Source of the DNA: Streptomyces sp. adm13(2018)
GTDB lineage: Bacteria; Actinomycetota; Actinomycetes; Streptomycetales; Streptomycetaceae
Direction of reading: 5' to 3'
DNA: 36,873 nt
Assembly: GCF_008042145.1 (NCBI RefSeq)
Contig: NZ_RDBH01000141.1
Span: 989,982-1,026,854 of the forward strand
The notes beneath the pieces were generated by a model. That model saw only the letters and a list, made by a program, of their open reading frames with translations. It did no database searches and was not told the DNA's origin. Positions within the stretch are counted from its first letter, which is position 1. Every line of letters starts with the position of its first letter. Positions 30,760 through 36,873 of this stretch are shown here, in pieces. Both the position numbers and the translations under genes were made by a program.

Positions 30760-32049
30760 CTAGGCCATGACCTCGGCGAACAGCCGGGCCGGAACCCCCC
30801 GGGGGCCCGGCCCGGCGAGCCCGTCGAGGACCGCGCGCAGATCCACCGGCACGGCCCGCACAACCGCCGACACCGCCCCGCCCGGACCACGGACGGACAC
30901 CACGGCCCCGGAGCCGCCGCCGTCCCCGGGATGCACGAGCGAACAGCGTCCGGGGCCGTCGCCGGACAGGGCGTGGGCGTACAGGAACGCCTGGTACAGA
31001 TCCTGCGTGGAGAGCTTCCGCTGGTCGTAGAGCTTGTACTTCAGGTCGACGGGACGCCGGACGGGTTCGCCGTCCAGGGTGCCGGAGACCATCAGGTCCG
31101 GACGCACCTCGGAGTACGGGCCCCCCGTGGCCTCGTCGAAGAGCACCCGCCGCTGCCGCGACTGGGCCTCGGCGTGCATCCCGGCGGCCGCGGCGCCCTC
31201 CCCCAGCAGCCGGGTCATGAACGTCTCGAACAGCTGGTTCATGTCGACGAGGAACGCCCGGGAGGCCAGCGGGCCGCCGGTGAACAGGTCCCGTATCCCG
31301 CCGCCCGAGAGCAGCAGACGCGACCAGAGATGGGCGGGCCGGTAGTGCTCGTTGTGCCGGTGGTAGTCCGGCAGCGCCACGGGGTCACGGAGATCTCCCG
31401 GGTCACCGGAGGTGTGAGCGGCGAATCGCGCCGACGCGCGCCGGGCCCGGCTGCGCACCTCGGGGGAGCGCGCCGTGCGGGCCGCGAGCGCGACCGCCCG
31501 GGCGCAGATCCGGTTGTCGAGGATGTCGGCGTCGTGCTCGTCGAACCGGCAGGCCAGCCGGTCCAGCCGGCCGTGGTGGCGGACGAGCTGCCGGTCCGCC
31601 AGCAGACGGCCGCGCACCACGGGGAGGTCGTCCTCCCGGGTGAGGTAGTCGCTCCGGAGCCCGTGGCGCAGCAGCCGCTCGGCGTGCTCGGTCACCATGA
31701 GGGCGACCAGGTCCCGCAGCTGGGGCGGGCCCTCGCCGAAGTCCTGCCCGAGCGGCAGGAGCGCTCCCGACCCGCCCCAGGCGTAGTCGAGCATCCGCAG
31801 CACGTCGAGCTCGCCGCCCAGGTACTTCGGGAGGACGCGCAGCTCGCAGGCGTCGAGCCGGACGACGCCGACGTACGGCCCCGCGGTCGCCTCCAGCCGG
31901 TCGCCCCGCAGCTCCCGCAGGCGCAGCCGCCCGTCGAGCGCCCCGCTCTCCACCAGCCGCCGGTCGGCCTCCGTCAGCCGGACGCCGGGGAGGACCACCC
32001 GGCCGTACTCGCGCAGGGCGAGCCGCGGCTGCTCAGGCGGGTTCGGCAT
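30760..32049 (-). CDS. mcrC: McrC subunit of a McrBC-type (type IV) restriction system
   Basis: Nuclease partner of the McrB GTPase; together they cut DNA carrying modified cytosines. The product has 429 residues. The N-terminal part carries the McrC core TAGPYVGVVRL...LRVLPKYLGG, and the nuclease has PD-(D/E)xK residues Asp318 (VRPDLMVSG), Asp335 and Lys337 (VDLKYK), followed by LSTQDLYQAFLYAHAL. The start overlaps the end of the mcrB gene by 17 nt, so translation is coupled. Codons 51-65 lie in a 44-bp inverted repeat shared with mcrB. The tail is Gly/Val-rich. It converges on the chitinase gene with only 19 bp between stops and no visible terminator. Confidence 0.9.
   Translation of the reverse strand: MPNPPEQPRLALREYGRVVLPGVRLTEADRRLVESGALDGRLRLRELRGDRLEATAGPYVGVVRLDACELRVLPKYLGGELDVLRMLDYAWGGSGALLPLGQDFGEGPPQLRDLVALMVTEHAERLLRHGLRSDYLTREDDLPVVRGRLLADRQLVRHHGRLDRLACRFDEHDADILDNRICARAVALAARTARSPEVRSRARRASARFAAHTSGDPGDLRDPVALPDYHRHNEHYRPAHLWSRLLLSGGGIRDLFTGGPLASRAFLVDMNQLFETFMTRLLGEGAAAAGMHAEAQSRQRRVLFDEATGGPYSEVRPDLMVSGTLDGEPVRRPVDLKYKLYDQRKLSTQDLYQAFLYAHALSGDGPGRCSLVHPGDGGGSGAVVSVRGPGGAVSAVVRAVPVDLRAVLDGLAGPGPRGVPARLFAEVMA
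31856..31899. repeat. 44-bp inverted repeat, mcrC copy
   Basis: This stretch is the exact reverse complement of 33020-33063 over all 44 bases. Here it encodes McrC residues 51-65 (RLEATAGPYVGVVRL) on the minus strand, in what looks like a conserved strand of the fold, so this copy is probably the original. Confidence 0.95.
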
Positions 32050-34558
32050 CGGTGTCGGCCCTGAGCTCGGAGTGCAGCGCGTACACGAACGACTCGTCGT
32101 CGAGGTCGCGCAGACAGTGGTTCACCGGGTCGACGACGGCCTCGCCGAGGAAGGCGGTCAGCAGCCCGTAGTCGTCGTAGGCGTACTCCTGGAGGAGCGG
32201 CACGATCTCGTCCCGGACGATCGCGGCGAACTCCGCCGCCGTGGACACCGGTTCGCCGCCGGGCATCAGGAAGGCGTGGCCGAGCTGCTTCTCCCGGTCG
32301 AGCAGCCTCCTGATCCGGCCGTTGAGAGCCTCCAGGAACACCCCGAGGTCGAGCACGTCGACGTTGAAGCCGTACAGCGGCCTCGAGTCCGGCAGCAGCT
32401 CCACGAAGGCGAAGCGACGGCGTACGGCGGAGTCGAGCATCCGGATGGACCGGTCGGCGGTGTTCATCGTGCCGAGCAGCAGGACGTTACGCGGTACGGC
32501 GAACTGCTCCTCGCTCAGCGGGAGCGTGACGGGCAGCCCGCGCTTGTCCTTCTCCAGAAGGGTGATGAGTTCGCCGAGAACCTTGGGCACGTTGCCGCGG
32601 TTGAACTCGTCGACGATCACGAGATAGGTGTGGTCGGGGTCCTCGGCGGCCCGGTCGCAGACCTGCCGGAACACTCCGGGGCGGACGTCCAGCGCCAGTC
32701 CCGCCTGCCCCTTCACCGGCCGCAGCCCCTCGACGAAGTCCTCGTACCCGTAGCTCGGGTGGAAGGTGACGAGCGTCAGGCGCCCCGCGTCCTGAAGCGC
32801 CTTCACCGTCGCGTGGTACTCGGCGCTCTCCGGCTCGGCGCCGGGCGAGAGGCCCGGGAGGTCGTCGGACTGGCCTCCGATCCGTTGCACCGCGTAGCGC
32901 AGGGCCTGGTACGTCTTGCCGGTGCCCGGGGGCCCGTAGAGGATCGCCTGGCCGCGGCGGGTCAGGGCGTCGTCGAGCCGCTGGAGTTCGGGGTCGAGCG
33001 GCAGGGGTTCGGGGTCGAGCGGCTGGAGGCGACCGCGGGGCCGTACGTCGGCGTCGTCCGGCTGGGGGACGGGGGCGTCGGCGACGCCCTCGGCGTCGAG
33101 GCCCGCTCCGGCGCCCGCTTCCCCGGCCGTCGGGGACGACGGCTCTTCGGCACGCAGCTGCTTGAGCTTCGTCCAGGCAGCGGGCTTGACCTCGGCGATC
33201 CGGTCGGCGCCCCAGCCCGGGACCGGGCGGTCGAACGTCACCTGGAAGGAGGTGTCCCACTCCACCGTGACGGTGTGCCTGCGCTCCCGTCGCGCGGGCC
33301 GCCAGGCGTAGCCGTCCCCGGTGACCCGGCCGACCGCGATGATCCGGTCCGCGGACAGGTGCCCGACGATCCGGTCGCCCGGTCGCATCTCCAGCAGGCG
33401 CCAGACATCGTGCGCGTGCGCGGTGTTCCCCGTGGTGACCCGGCTCCGGACGGCCCGGGTGAACTCCTCCTTGTCGGCGAAGTCGTGCAGATCGCCGAGC
33501 TCGTCGAACCCGACGGCCGCGTAGCCCTCGGTGAGGCAGTCCAGCTCCAGGTCGGCGTTCGCGTCGAGGCCCATGGCGAACACCCGGGGCGCCACCCGCG
33601 GCGGGGCCCACCACGCGAGGAAGCGGTAGACGAGGTGGGGCGGCCAGTCCTTCAGCCGGGGATGCTGCCCGACCAGCAGGCGCAGGTACTCCTTGCGGGC
33701 GAAGGGGCGCATCCGCGCGGGCACGTCCGTCGTCAGCATGGACAGGTAGTGCCGGGTGTAGCTGTCGGCATAGACCGGGACGATCGCGTCCGGCGCGTAG
33801 ATGCGCAGGGTCTTGGCGATCAGGGTGTTCGCCGCGCGGACGGCGACGATGTCGTCGATGTCCCGCACCCTGCCCTCGCGGGCCGCCGTCACCGCCTCGA
33901 CGATGCCCGAGCGCACCGCGCTCCACGCCGCCGGGGCGTCGGGGTAGCCGGAATCGTGCCACCACCGGCCGCCGTCCCGGCAGTAGATGAGGTGTTTCTT
34001 GGCCGAGCCCCCGGTGATGCTCCCCAGCTCGCCGCTGCCGTACTCGAGCGCGTGGCAGTACGTCGGCGGAAGGTCCTGGCGGGTCTTGTGGACACCGAGC
34101 GCGTAGCGCTCCAGTGGGAGCGTCGGCCAGGACTCCAGGGGGAAGGCCCGGCGGATCTCCTCGGCGCGGCGGTCCGCGGCCTCCAGGGCCTCCCGGTGCC
34201 GCTCGACGTCGAACGCGTCGAGGGCCTGGTCGAGAGGCCAGTACGGCAGGGCGTCGGCGTGGTCCGCGGCGACGGGCCGCAGCGCGCAGGAGCACACGCC
34301 GGTCAGGGGCCTGCCGCGGCGGTTCCGCAGCCCGGCGGAGTGCGCCCAGGATGCCGGGTCGTCGGCGTCGAGGAGCCGCCGCCAGGTCAGACCGTCCCGG
34401 TCGGGGTGCCGGTCGAGGTTCTGCGGGTCCGTGAGGTGGGTGCAGCCGGGATCGTGATGGATCTTGGAACCCTGGGTGGGCAGGATGATCTGCCCGTCCG
34501 ACGGCTGCAGCTGGTGCGCCCGCCCGTCGAACGTGACCGAGAACCGTGTGCCCGCCAT
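32033..34558 (-). CDS. mcrB: McrB-type GTPase with N-terminal zinc-like and EVE/PUA-like regions
   Basis: Motor and recognition subunit of the type IV restriction system, 841 residues. Residues 1-100 carry a possible metal site (His35, Cys39, His41, Cys89, Cys91). Residues 150-320 form an uncharacterised domain (YALGVHKTRQDLPPTYCHAL...). About 325-435 looks like an EVE/PUA-type base-flipping domain (MGLDANADLELDCLTEGYAA, MRPGDRIVGHL). A Pro/Asp-rich linker (470-530) precedes the McrB AAA+ GTPase: Walker A GPPGTGKT (542-549), Walker B with Asp650-Glu651 (LVIVDEFNRGN), and the McrB signature MNTADRS (698-704). The linker includes the antisense of an mcrC segment and a 21-bp tandem repeat. Domain names for the N-terminal part are inference. 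Confidence 0.88.
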   Translation of the reverse strand: MAGTRFSVTFDGRAHQLQPSDGQIILPTQGSKIHHDPGCTHLTDPQNLDRHPDRDGLTWRRLLDADDPASWAHSAGLRNRRGRPLTGVCSCALRPVAADHADALPYWPLDQALDAFDVERHREALEAADRRAEEIRRAFPLESWPTLPLERYALGVHKTRQDLPPTYCHALEYGSGELGSITGGSAKKHLIYCRDGGRWWHDSGYPDAPAAWSAVRSGIVEAVTAAREGRVRDIDDIVAVRAANTLIAKTLRIYAPDAIVPVYADSYTRHYLSMLTTDVPARMRPFARKEYLRLLVGQHPRLKDWPPHLVYRFLAWWAPPRVAPRVFAMGLDANADLELDCLTEGYAAVGFDELGDLHDFADKEEFTRAVRSRVTTGNTAHAHDVWRLLEMRPGDRIVGHLSADRIIAVGRVTGDGYAWRPARRERRHTVTVEWDTSFQVTFDRPVPGWGADRIAEVKPAAWTKLKQLRAEEPSSPTAGEAGAGAGLDAEGVADAPVPQPDDADVRPRGRLQPLDPEPLPLDPELQRLDDALTRRGQAILYGPPGTGKTYQALRYAVQRIGGQSDDLPGLSPGAEPESAEYHATVKALQDAGRLTLVTFHPSYGYEDFVEGLRPVKGQAGLALDVRPGVFRQVCDRAAEDPDHTYLVIVDEFNRGNVPKVLGELITLLEKDKRGLPVTLPLSEEQFAVPRNVLLLGTMNTADRSIRMLDSAVRRRFAFVELLPDSRPLYGFNVDVLDLGVFLEALNGRIRRLLDREKQLGHAFLMPGGEPVSTAAEFAAIVRDEIVPLLQEYAYDDYGLLTAFLGEAVVDPVNHCLRDLDDESFVYALHSELRADTDAEPA
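32982..33023. repeat. 21-bp tandem repeat in the McrB linker
   Basis: The 17-mer GTTCGGGGTCGAGCGGC occurs at 32986-33002 and 33007-33023, period 21 bp. On the minus strand it encodes PLDPEPLPLDPEL. CTGGAG flanks the pair on both sides (32981-32986 and 33023-33028), and the second flank is already part of the 44-bp inverted repeat. Confidence 0.85.
33020..33063. repeat. 44-bp inverted repeat, mcrB copy
   Basis: Exact reverse complement of 31856-31899. Read on the minus strand it supplies McrB residues about 499-514 (PDDADVRPRGRLQP) in the linker between the EVE-like region and the AAA+ domain. Confidence 0.95.
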
Positions 34559-34577
34559 CCGTGTCCCCCCGCGCGTC

Positions 34578-35207
34578 TCACTCCCGCGCGTCCCCGGCGC
34601 GGTCCGGACGACCGTATCGCGCGGCGAGGACCGGCCACCGCAGCAGGGGAAGACAGAGACAGAGGCTGGCCAGGACGTCCAGCGGCCAGTGGTAGCCCCG
34701 CAGCACCAGCCCGGTCCCGGTCACCGCCGTCAGGACGGCGGCGGCCGGGATCAGGCGGTTCGAGACCAGGAAGGCCGCGCCGAAGTAGGCGACCATCGCC
34801 GTGGCCGTGTGGCCCGAGGGGTAGTAGCCGTGCGCCCAGGGCTCCAGCGGGCCCGGGCGGGCCGTCCACTCCTTGAGGGGGATCACGAGCAGGGGGACCG
34901 CGACCATGGCGAGACCCGCGTACAGGGCGCCGAGCCGGCGGCCGCGCCACACCGCGTACGCCATCGCGCAGGCGAGGACGGGGAGGGCGACGGTCATGTT
35001 GCCGAGGTCGGCGGCGAGTTCGGAGAGGGGCCGGGGGACCGTGTCCACCAGGGCCCGGGACACCCGCTCGTCGAGCCTGGCCAAGGGGCCGTGGACGAGC
35101 ACCTGCCAGGTCACGACGACGAGGGCGACGAGCGCCGAGAAGAGAGCCGGCCGCCCTGGAACAGGGGGGGTGGTTCCAGGGCGGCCGAGGGGATCGGATC
35201 GCCGCAC
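34578..35207 (-). CDS. PAP2-family (phosphatidic acid phosphatase type 2) membrane phosphatase
   Basis: Integral membrane lipid phosphatase, about 209 residues from GTG 35207, with about six membrane segments (first ALFSALVALVVVTWQVLV). The three PAP2 active-site motifs are present: KEWTARPGP, YPSGHTATA with the catalytic histidine, and LRGYHWPLDVLA. Likely substrates are phosphatidate, undecaprenyl or other polyprenyl pyrophosphates. The start is uncertain: the frame is open to ATG 35336 and beyond, but codon use there is not Streptomyces-like (AGA, GAA, ACA), and even the first 25 codons from 35207 are poor and contain a strong hairpin. No start codon lies between the hairpin and the first helix. 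It follows gabT on the same strand. Confidence 0.85.
   Translation of the reverse strand: MRRSDPLGRPGTTPPVPGRPALFSALVALVVVTWQVLVHGPLARLDERVSRALVDTVPRPLSELAADLGNMTVALPVLACAMAYAVWRGRRLGALYAGLAMVAVPLLVIPLKEWTARPGPLEPWAHGYYPSGHTATAMVAYFGAAFLVSNRLIPAAAVLTAVTGTGLVLRGYHWPLDVLASLCLCLPLLRWPVLAARYGRPDRAGDARE
35149..35186 (-). terminator. Terminator-like hairpin at the start of the PAP2 gene
   Basis: Perfect 14-bp arms, GGCCGCCCTGGAAC (35149-35162) and GTTCCAGGGCGGCC (35173-35186), flank a 10-nt loop. It lies within the predicted first codons of the PAP2 gene and downstream of gabT on the minus strand. It could end gabT transcripts or attenuate the PAP2 gene. Confidence 0.5.
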
Positions 35208-35464
35208 GCCCCGGGGGGTGTGGGGCGGGCGGCCGTCCGATCGGTGAGGAGTTCCGGAGCACGAGGCTCCAGGGGTGTGCGCGGCGGCACGGTGTGGACG
35301 GTGCTGGGGAGGCTCCGCCCGGGGTGTTTCTCTCATCTGCGGAAACCGTACGTCAGAGAAGAGGGGACCGACAGCGGGAAACACGTCCCGCCATCGGCCC
35401 CCCACACAGTCTTCACACGGAGTGCCGGATCCGGGGGCCGAAGCCGCGTGGATCCGTCGCCGGA

Positions 35465-36799
35465 TCAGATCTGGGCGAACGCGTTCTCGATCACGTCGAG
35501 GCCCTCGCTGAGCAGGTCCTCGCCGATCACCAGCGGCGGCAGGAAGCGCAGCACGTTGCCGTAGGTGCCGCAGGTCAGGACCAGGACGCCCTCGGCGTGG
35601 CACGCCTTGGCCAGCGCGGCGGCGGCCTCCGCGTACGGCTCCTTGGTGTCGCGGTCCTTGACCAGCTCGATGGCGATCATGGCGCCGCGGCCGCGGATGT
35701 CGCCGATGGCCGGGAACTTCTCCTGCATGGCGGTGAGGCGGGCCTTCATGACCTCCTCGATGCGCCGGGCCTTGGCGTTGAGGTCGAGCTCCTTCATCGT
35801 CTCGATGGAGCCCAGGGCGCCGGCGCAGGCCACCGGGTTGCCGCCGTAGGTGCCGCCCAGACCGCCGCCGTGGACGGAGTCCATGATCTCGGCGCGGCCG
35901 GTGACGGCGGCGAGCGGCAGACCGCCCGCGATGCCCTTGGCGGTGGTGATGAGGTCGGGGACGATGCCCTCGTCCTCGCACGCGAACCACTGGCCGGTAC
36001 GGCAGAAGCCGGACTGGATCTCGTCGGCGACGAAGACGATGCCGTTGTCGTTGGCGAACTTCACGAGCGCCGGCAGGAAGCCCTTGGCCGGCTCGATGAA
36101 GCCGCCCTCGCCGAGGACCGGCTCGATGATGATCGCGGCGACGTTCTCGGCGCCGATCTGCTTGGTGATGTTGTCGATCGCCTGGGCGGCGGCCTCGGGG
36201 CCGCAGTTCTCCGGGCCGGTGGGCCAGCGGTAGCCGTAGGCCACCGGCACGCGGTACACCTCGGGGGCGAACGGGCCGAAGCCCTGCTTGTACGGCATGT
36301 TCTTCGAGGTCAGCGCCATCGTGAGGTTCGTACGGCCGTGGTAGCCGTGGTCGAAGACGACCACCGCCTGGCGCTTGGTGTACGAACGGGCGATCTTGAC
36401 CGCGTTCTCGACGGCCTCGGCGCCGGAGTTGAACAGCGCGGACTTCTTGGCGTGGTCGCCCGGGGTCAGCTCGGCGAGCGCCTCGCAGACCTCCACGTAG
36501 CCCTCGTACGGCGTCACCATGAAACAGGTGTGGGTGAAGTCCTGCAGCTGCGCGGAGGCACGGCGCACGACGGCCTCGGCGGAGGCGCCGACCGAGGTCA
36601 CGGCGATGCCGGAACCGAAGTCGATCAGACGGTTGCCGTCGACGTCCTCGATGATGCCGCCGCCGGCCCGCTTCGTGAAGACGGGGAGCGTGGAGCCCAC
36701 GCCACCGGCGACCGTGTCGAGGCGGCGGGCCTGAAGCTCCTGCGACTTCGGACCGGGGATGGCGGTGACGATGCGCCGCTCCTGCGGGACAGCGTTCAT
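35465..36799 (-). CDS. gabT: 4-aminobutyrate aminotransferase
   Basis: PLP enzyme converting GABA plus 2-oxoglutarate to succinate semialdehyde plus glutamate, the outlet of putrescine catabolism. The 444-residue protein has family length. Key parts are FNSGAEAVENAVKIARSYT, VVVFDHGYHGRTNLTMALT, FVADEIQSGFCRTGQWFA with the ring-contacting Asp, and the Schiff-base lysine Lys288 in ITTAKGIAGGLPLAAV. The C-terminal GTYGNVLRFLPPLVI is typical of GabT. ATG 36799 has AGGAG 8 nt upstream; the 10 extra codons to 36829 lie before that ribosome site. A -10-like TAGCCT lies at 36847-36852 on the minus strand, but its -35 would fall at the window edge. No gabD follows; the next gene is a PAP2 phosphatase. 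Confidence 0.95.
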   Translation of the reverse strand: MNAVPQERRIVTAIPGPKSQELQARRLDTVAGGVGSTLPVFTKRAGGGIIEDVDGNRLIDFGSGIAVTSVGASAEAVVRRASAQLQDFTHTCFMVTPYEGYVEVCEALAELTPGDHAKKSALFNSGAEAVENAVKIARSYTKRQAVVVFDHGYHGRTNLTMALTSKNMPYKQGFGPFAPEVYRVPVAYGYRWPTGPENCGPEAAAQAIDNITKQIGAENVAAIIIEPVLGEGGFIEPAKGFLPALVKFANDNGIVFVADEIQSGFCRTGQWFACEDEGIVPDLITTAKGIAGGLPLAAVTGRAEIMDSVHGGGLGGTYGGNPVACAGALGSIETMKELDLNAKARRIEEVMKARLTAMQEKFPAIGDIRGRGAMIAIELVKDRDTKEPYAEAAAALAKACHAEGVLVLTCGTYGNVLRFLPPLVIGEDLLSEGLDVIENAFAQI

Positions 36800-36873
36800 G
36801 CGGGGCTCCTGGGGGTGTTCTGGACGCACTTGCGGGTTTCCTCCGCAGGCTAGGCGCGGGGGAGGGGCGGGGG

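Noticed and set aside
32072-34876. 934-codon open frame on the plus strand.
   Set aside because: Antisense shadow of mcrB; high GC leaves the opposite frames open. Its RLEATAGPYVGVVRL stretch is explained by the inverted repeat, not by a second mcrC.
30741-36873. Possible mobile defence island around mcrBC.
   Set aside because: No integrase, transposase, tRNA or attachment repeat, and GC content and codon use look like the neighbours; flanked by ordinary core genes.

Overview
This is a GC-rich window (strong G/C at third codon positions, many GTG starts, HrdB-type promoters with TAGGNT-like -10 boxes, GC-rich stem-loop terminators without U-tracts) that reads as core chromosome of a Streptomyces or close relative. 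I count 33 protein-coding genes, all apparently intact. I see no tRNA, rRNA, CRISPR array, transposase or integrase.

Layout. 72-5189: rlmN, then a TPP riboswitch and the thiamine ABC importer thiB-thiP-thiQ. 5303-7904: a stand-alone RibD/DHFR-like reductase and a convergent ABC ATPase/permease pair. 8118-12934: the first polyamine block, with an aminotransferase and an AsnC/Lrp regulator on the minus strand, divergent from an aldehyde dehydrogenase and an orphan PotD-type lipoprotein. 12989-20717: housekeeping and signalling genes, namely a small membrane protein, a serine DD-peptidase, a tightly overlapping minus-strand run (GDPD, DUF574 methyltransferase, histidine kinase, response regulator), an adenosine/aminodeoxyfutalosine deaminase, a DUF4190 protein and a NADAR protein. 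20893-28098: the second polyamine block, aldehyde dehydrogenase-potD-potA-potB-potC-FAD oxidoreductase. 28225-30740: a small conserved protein and a secreted GH18 chitinase under an apparent DasR double operator. 30760-34558: a McrB/McrC type IV restriction system. 34578-36799: a PAP2 phosphatase and gabT.

How the genes work together. The two polyamine blocks and gabT form a putrescine/GABA catabolic region. PotABCD imports polyamine. An aminotransferase or a PuuB-like flavin oxidase converts the amine to an aldehyde, two related dehydrogenases oxidise it to the amino acid, and GabT transaminates GABA. Succinate-semialdehyde dehydrogenase and the gamma-glutamylation enzymes are not in the window. 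The aldehyde dehydrogenase-potD pair occurs twice, about 8 kb apart, suggesting an ancestral duplication split by unrelated genes.

Most unusual observation. A perfect 44-bp inverted repeat lies inside coding sequence of both restriction genes: 31856-31899 in mcrC and 33020-33063 in mcrB. In mcrC it encodes what looks like a conserved core strand. In mcrB its antisense strand is read in frame as part of the linker between the N-terminal targeting region and the AAA+ GTPase, next to a 21-bp tandem repeat. It looks like an inverted template-switch insertion that became protein linker, and it could in principle support inversion of the intervening 1.1 kb. Other notable signals are a Shine-Dalgarno-masking hairpin behind the TPP riboswitch, an 18-bp tandem repeat carrying the thiQ stop codon, and two DasR-like sites embedded in the chitinase promoter.
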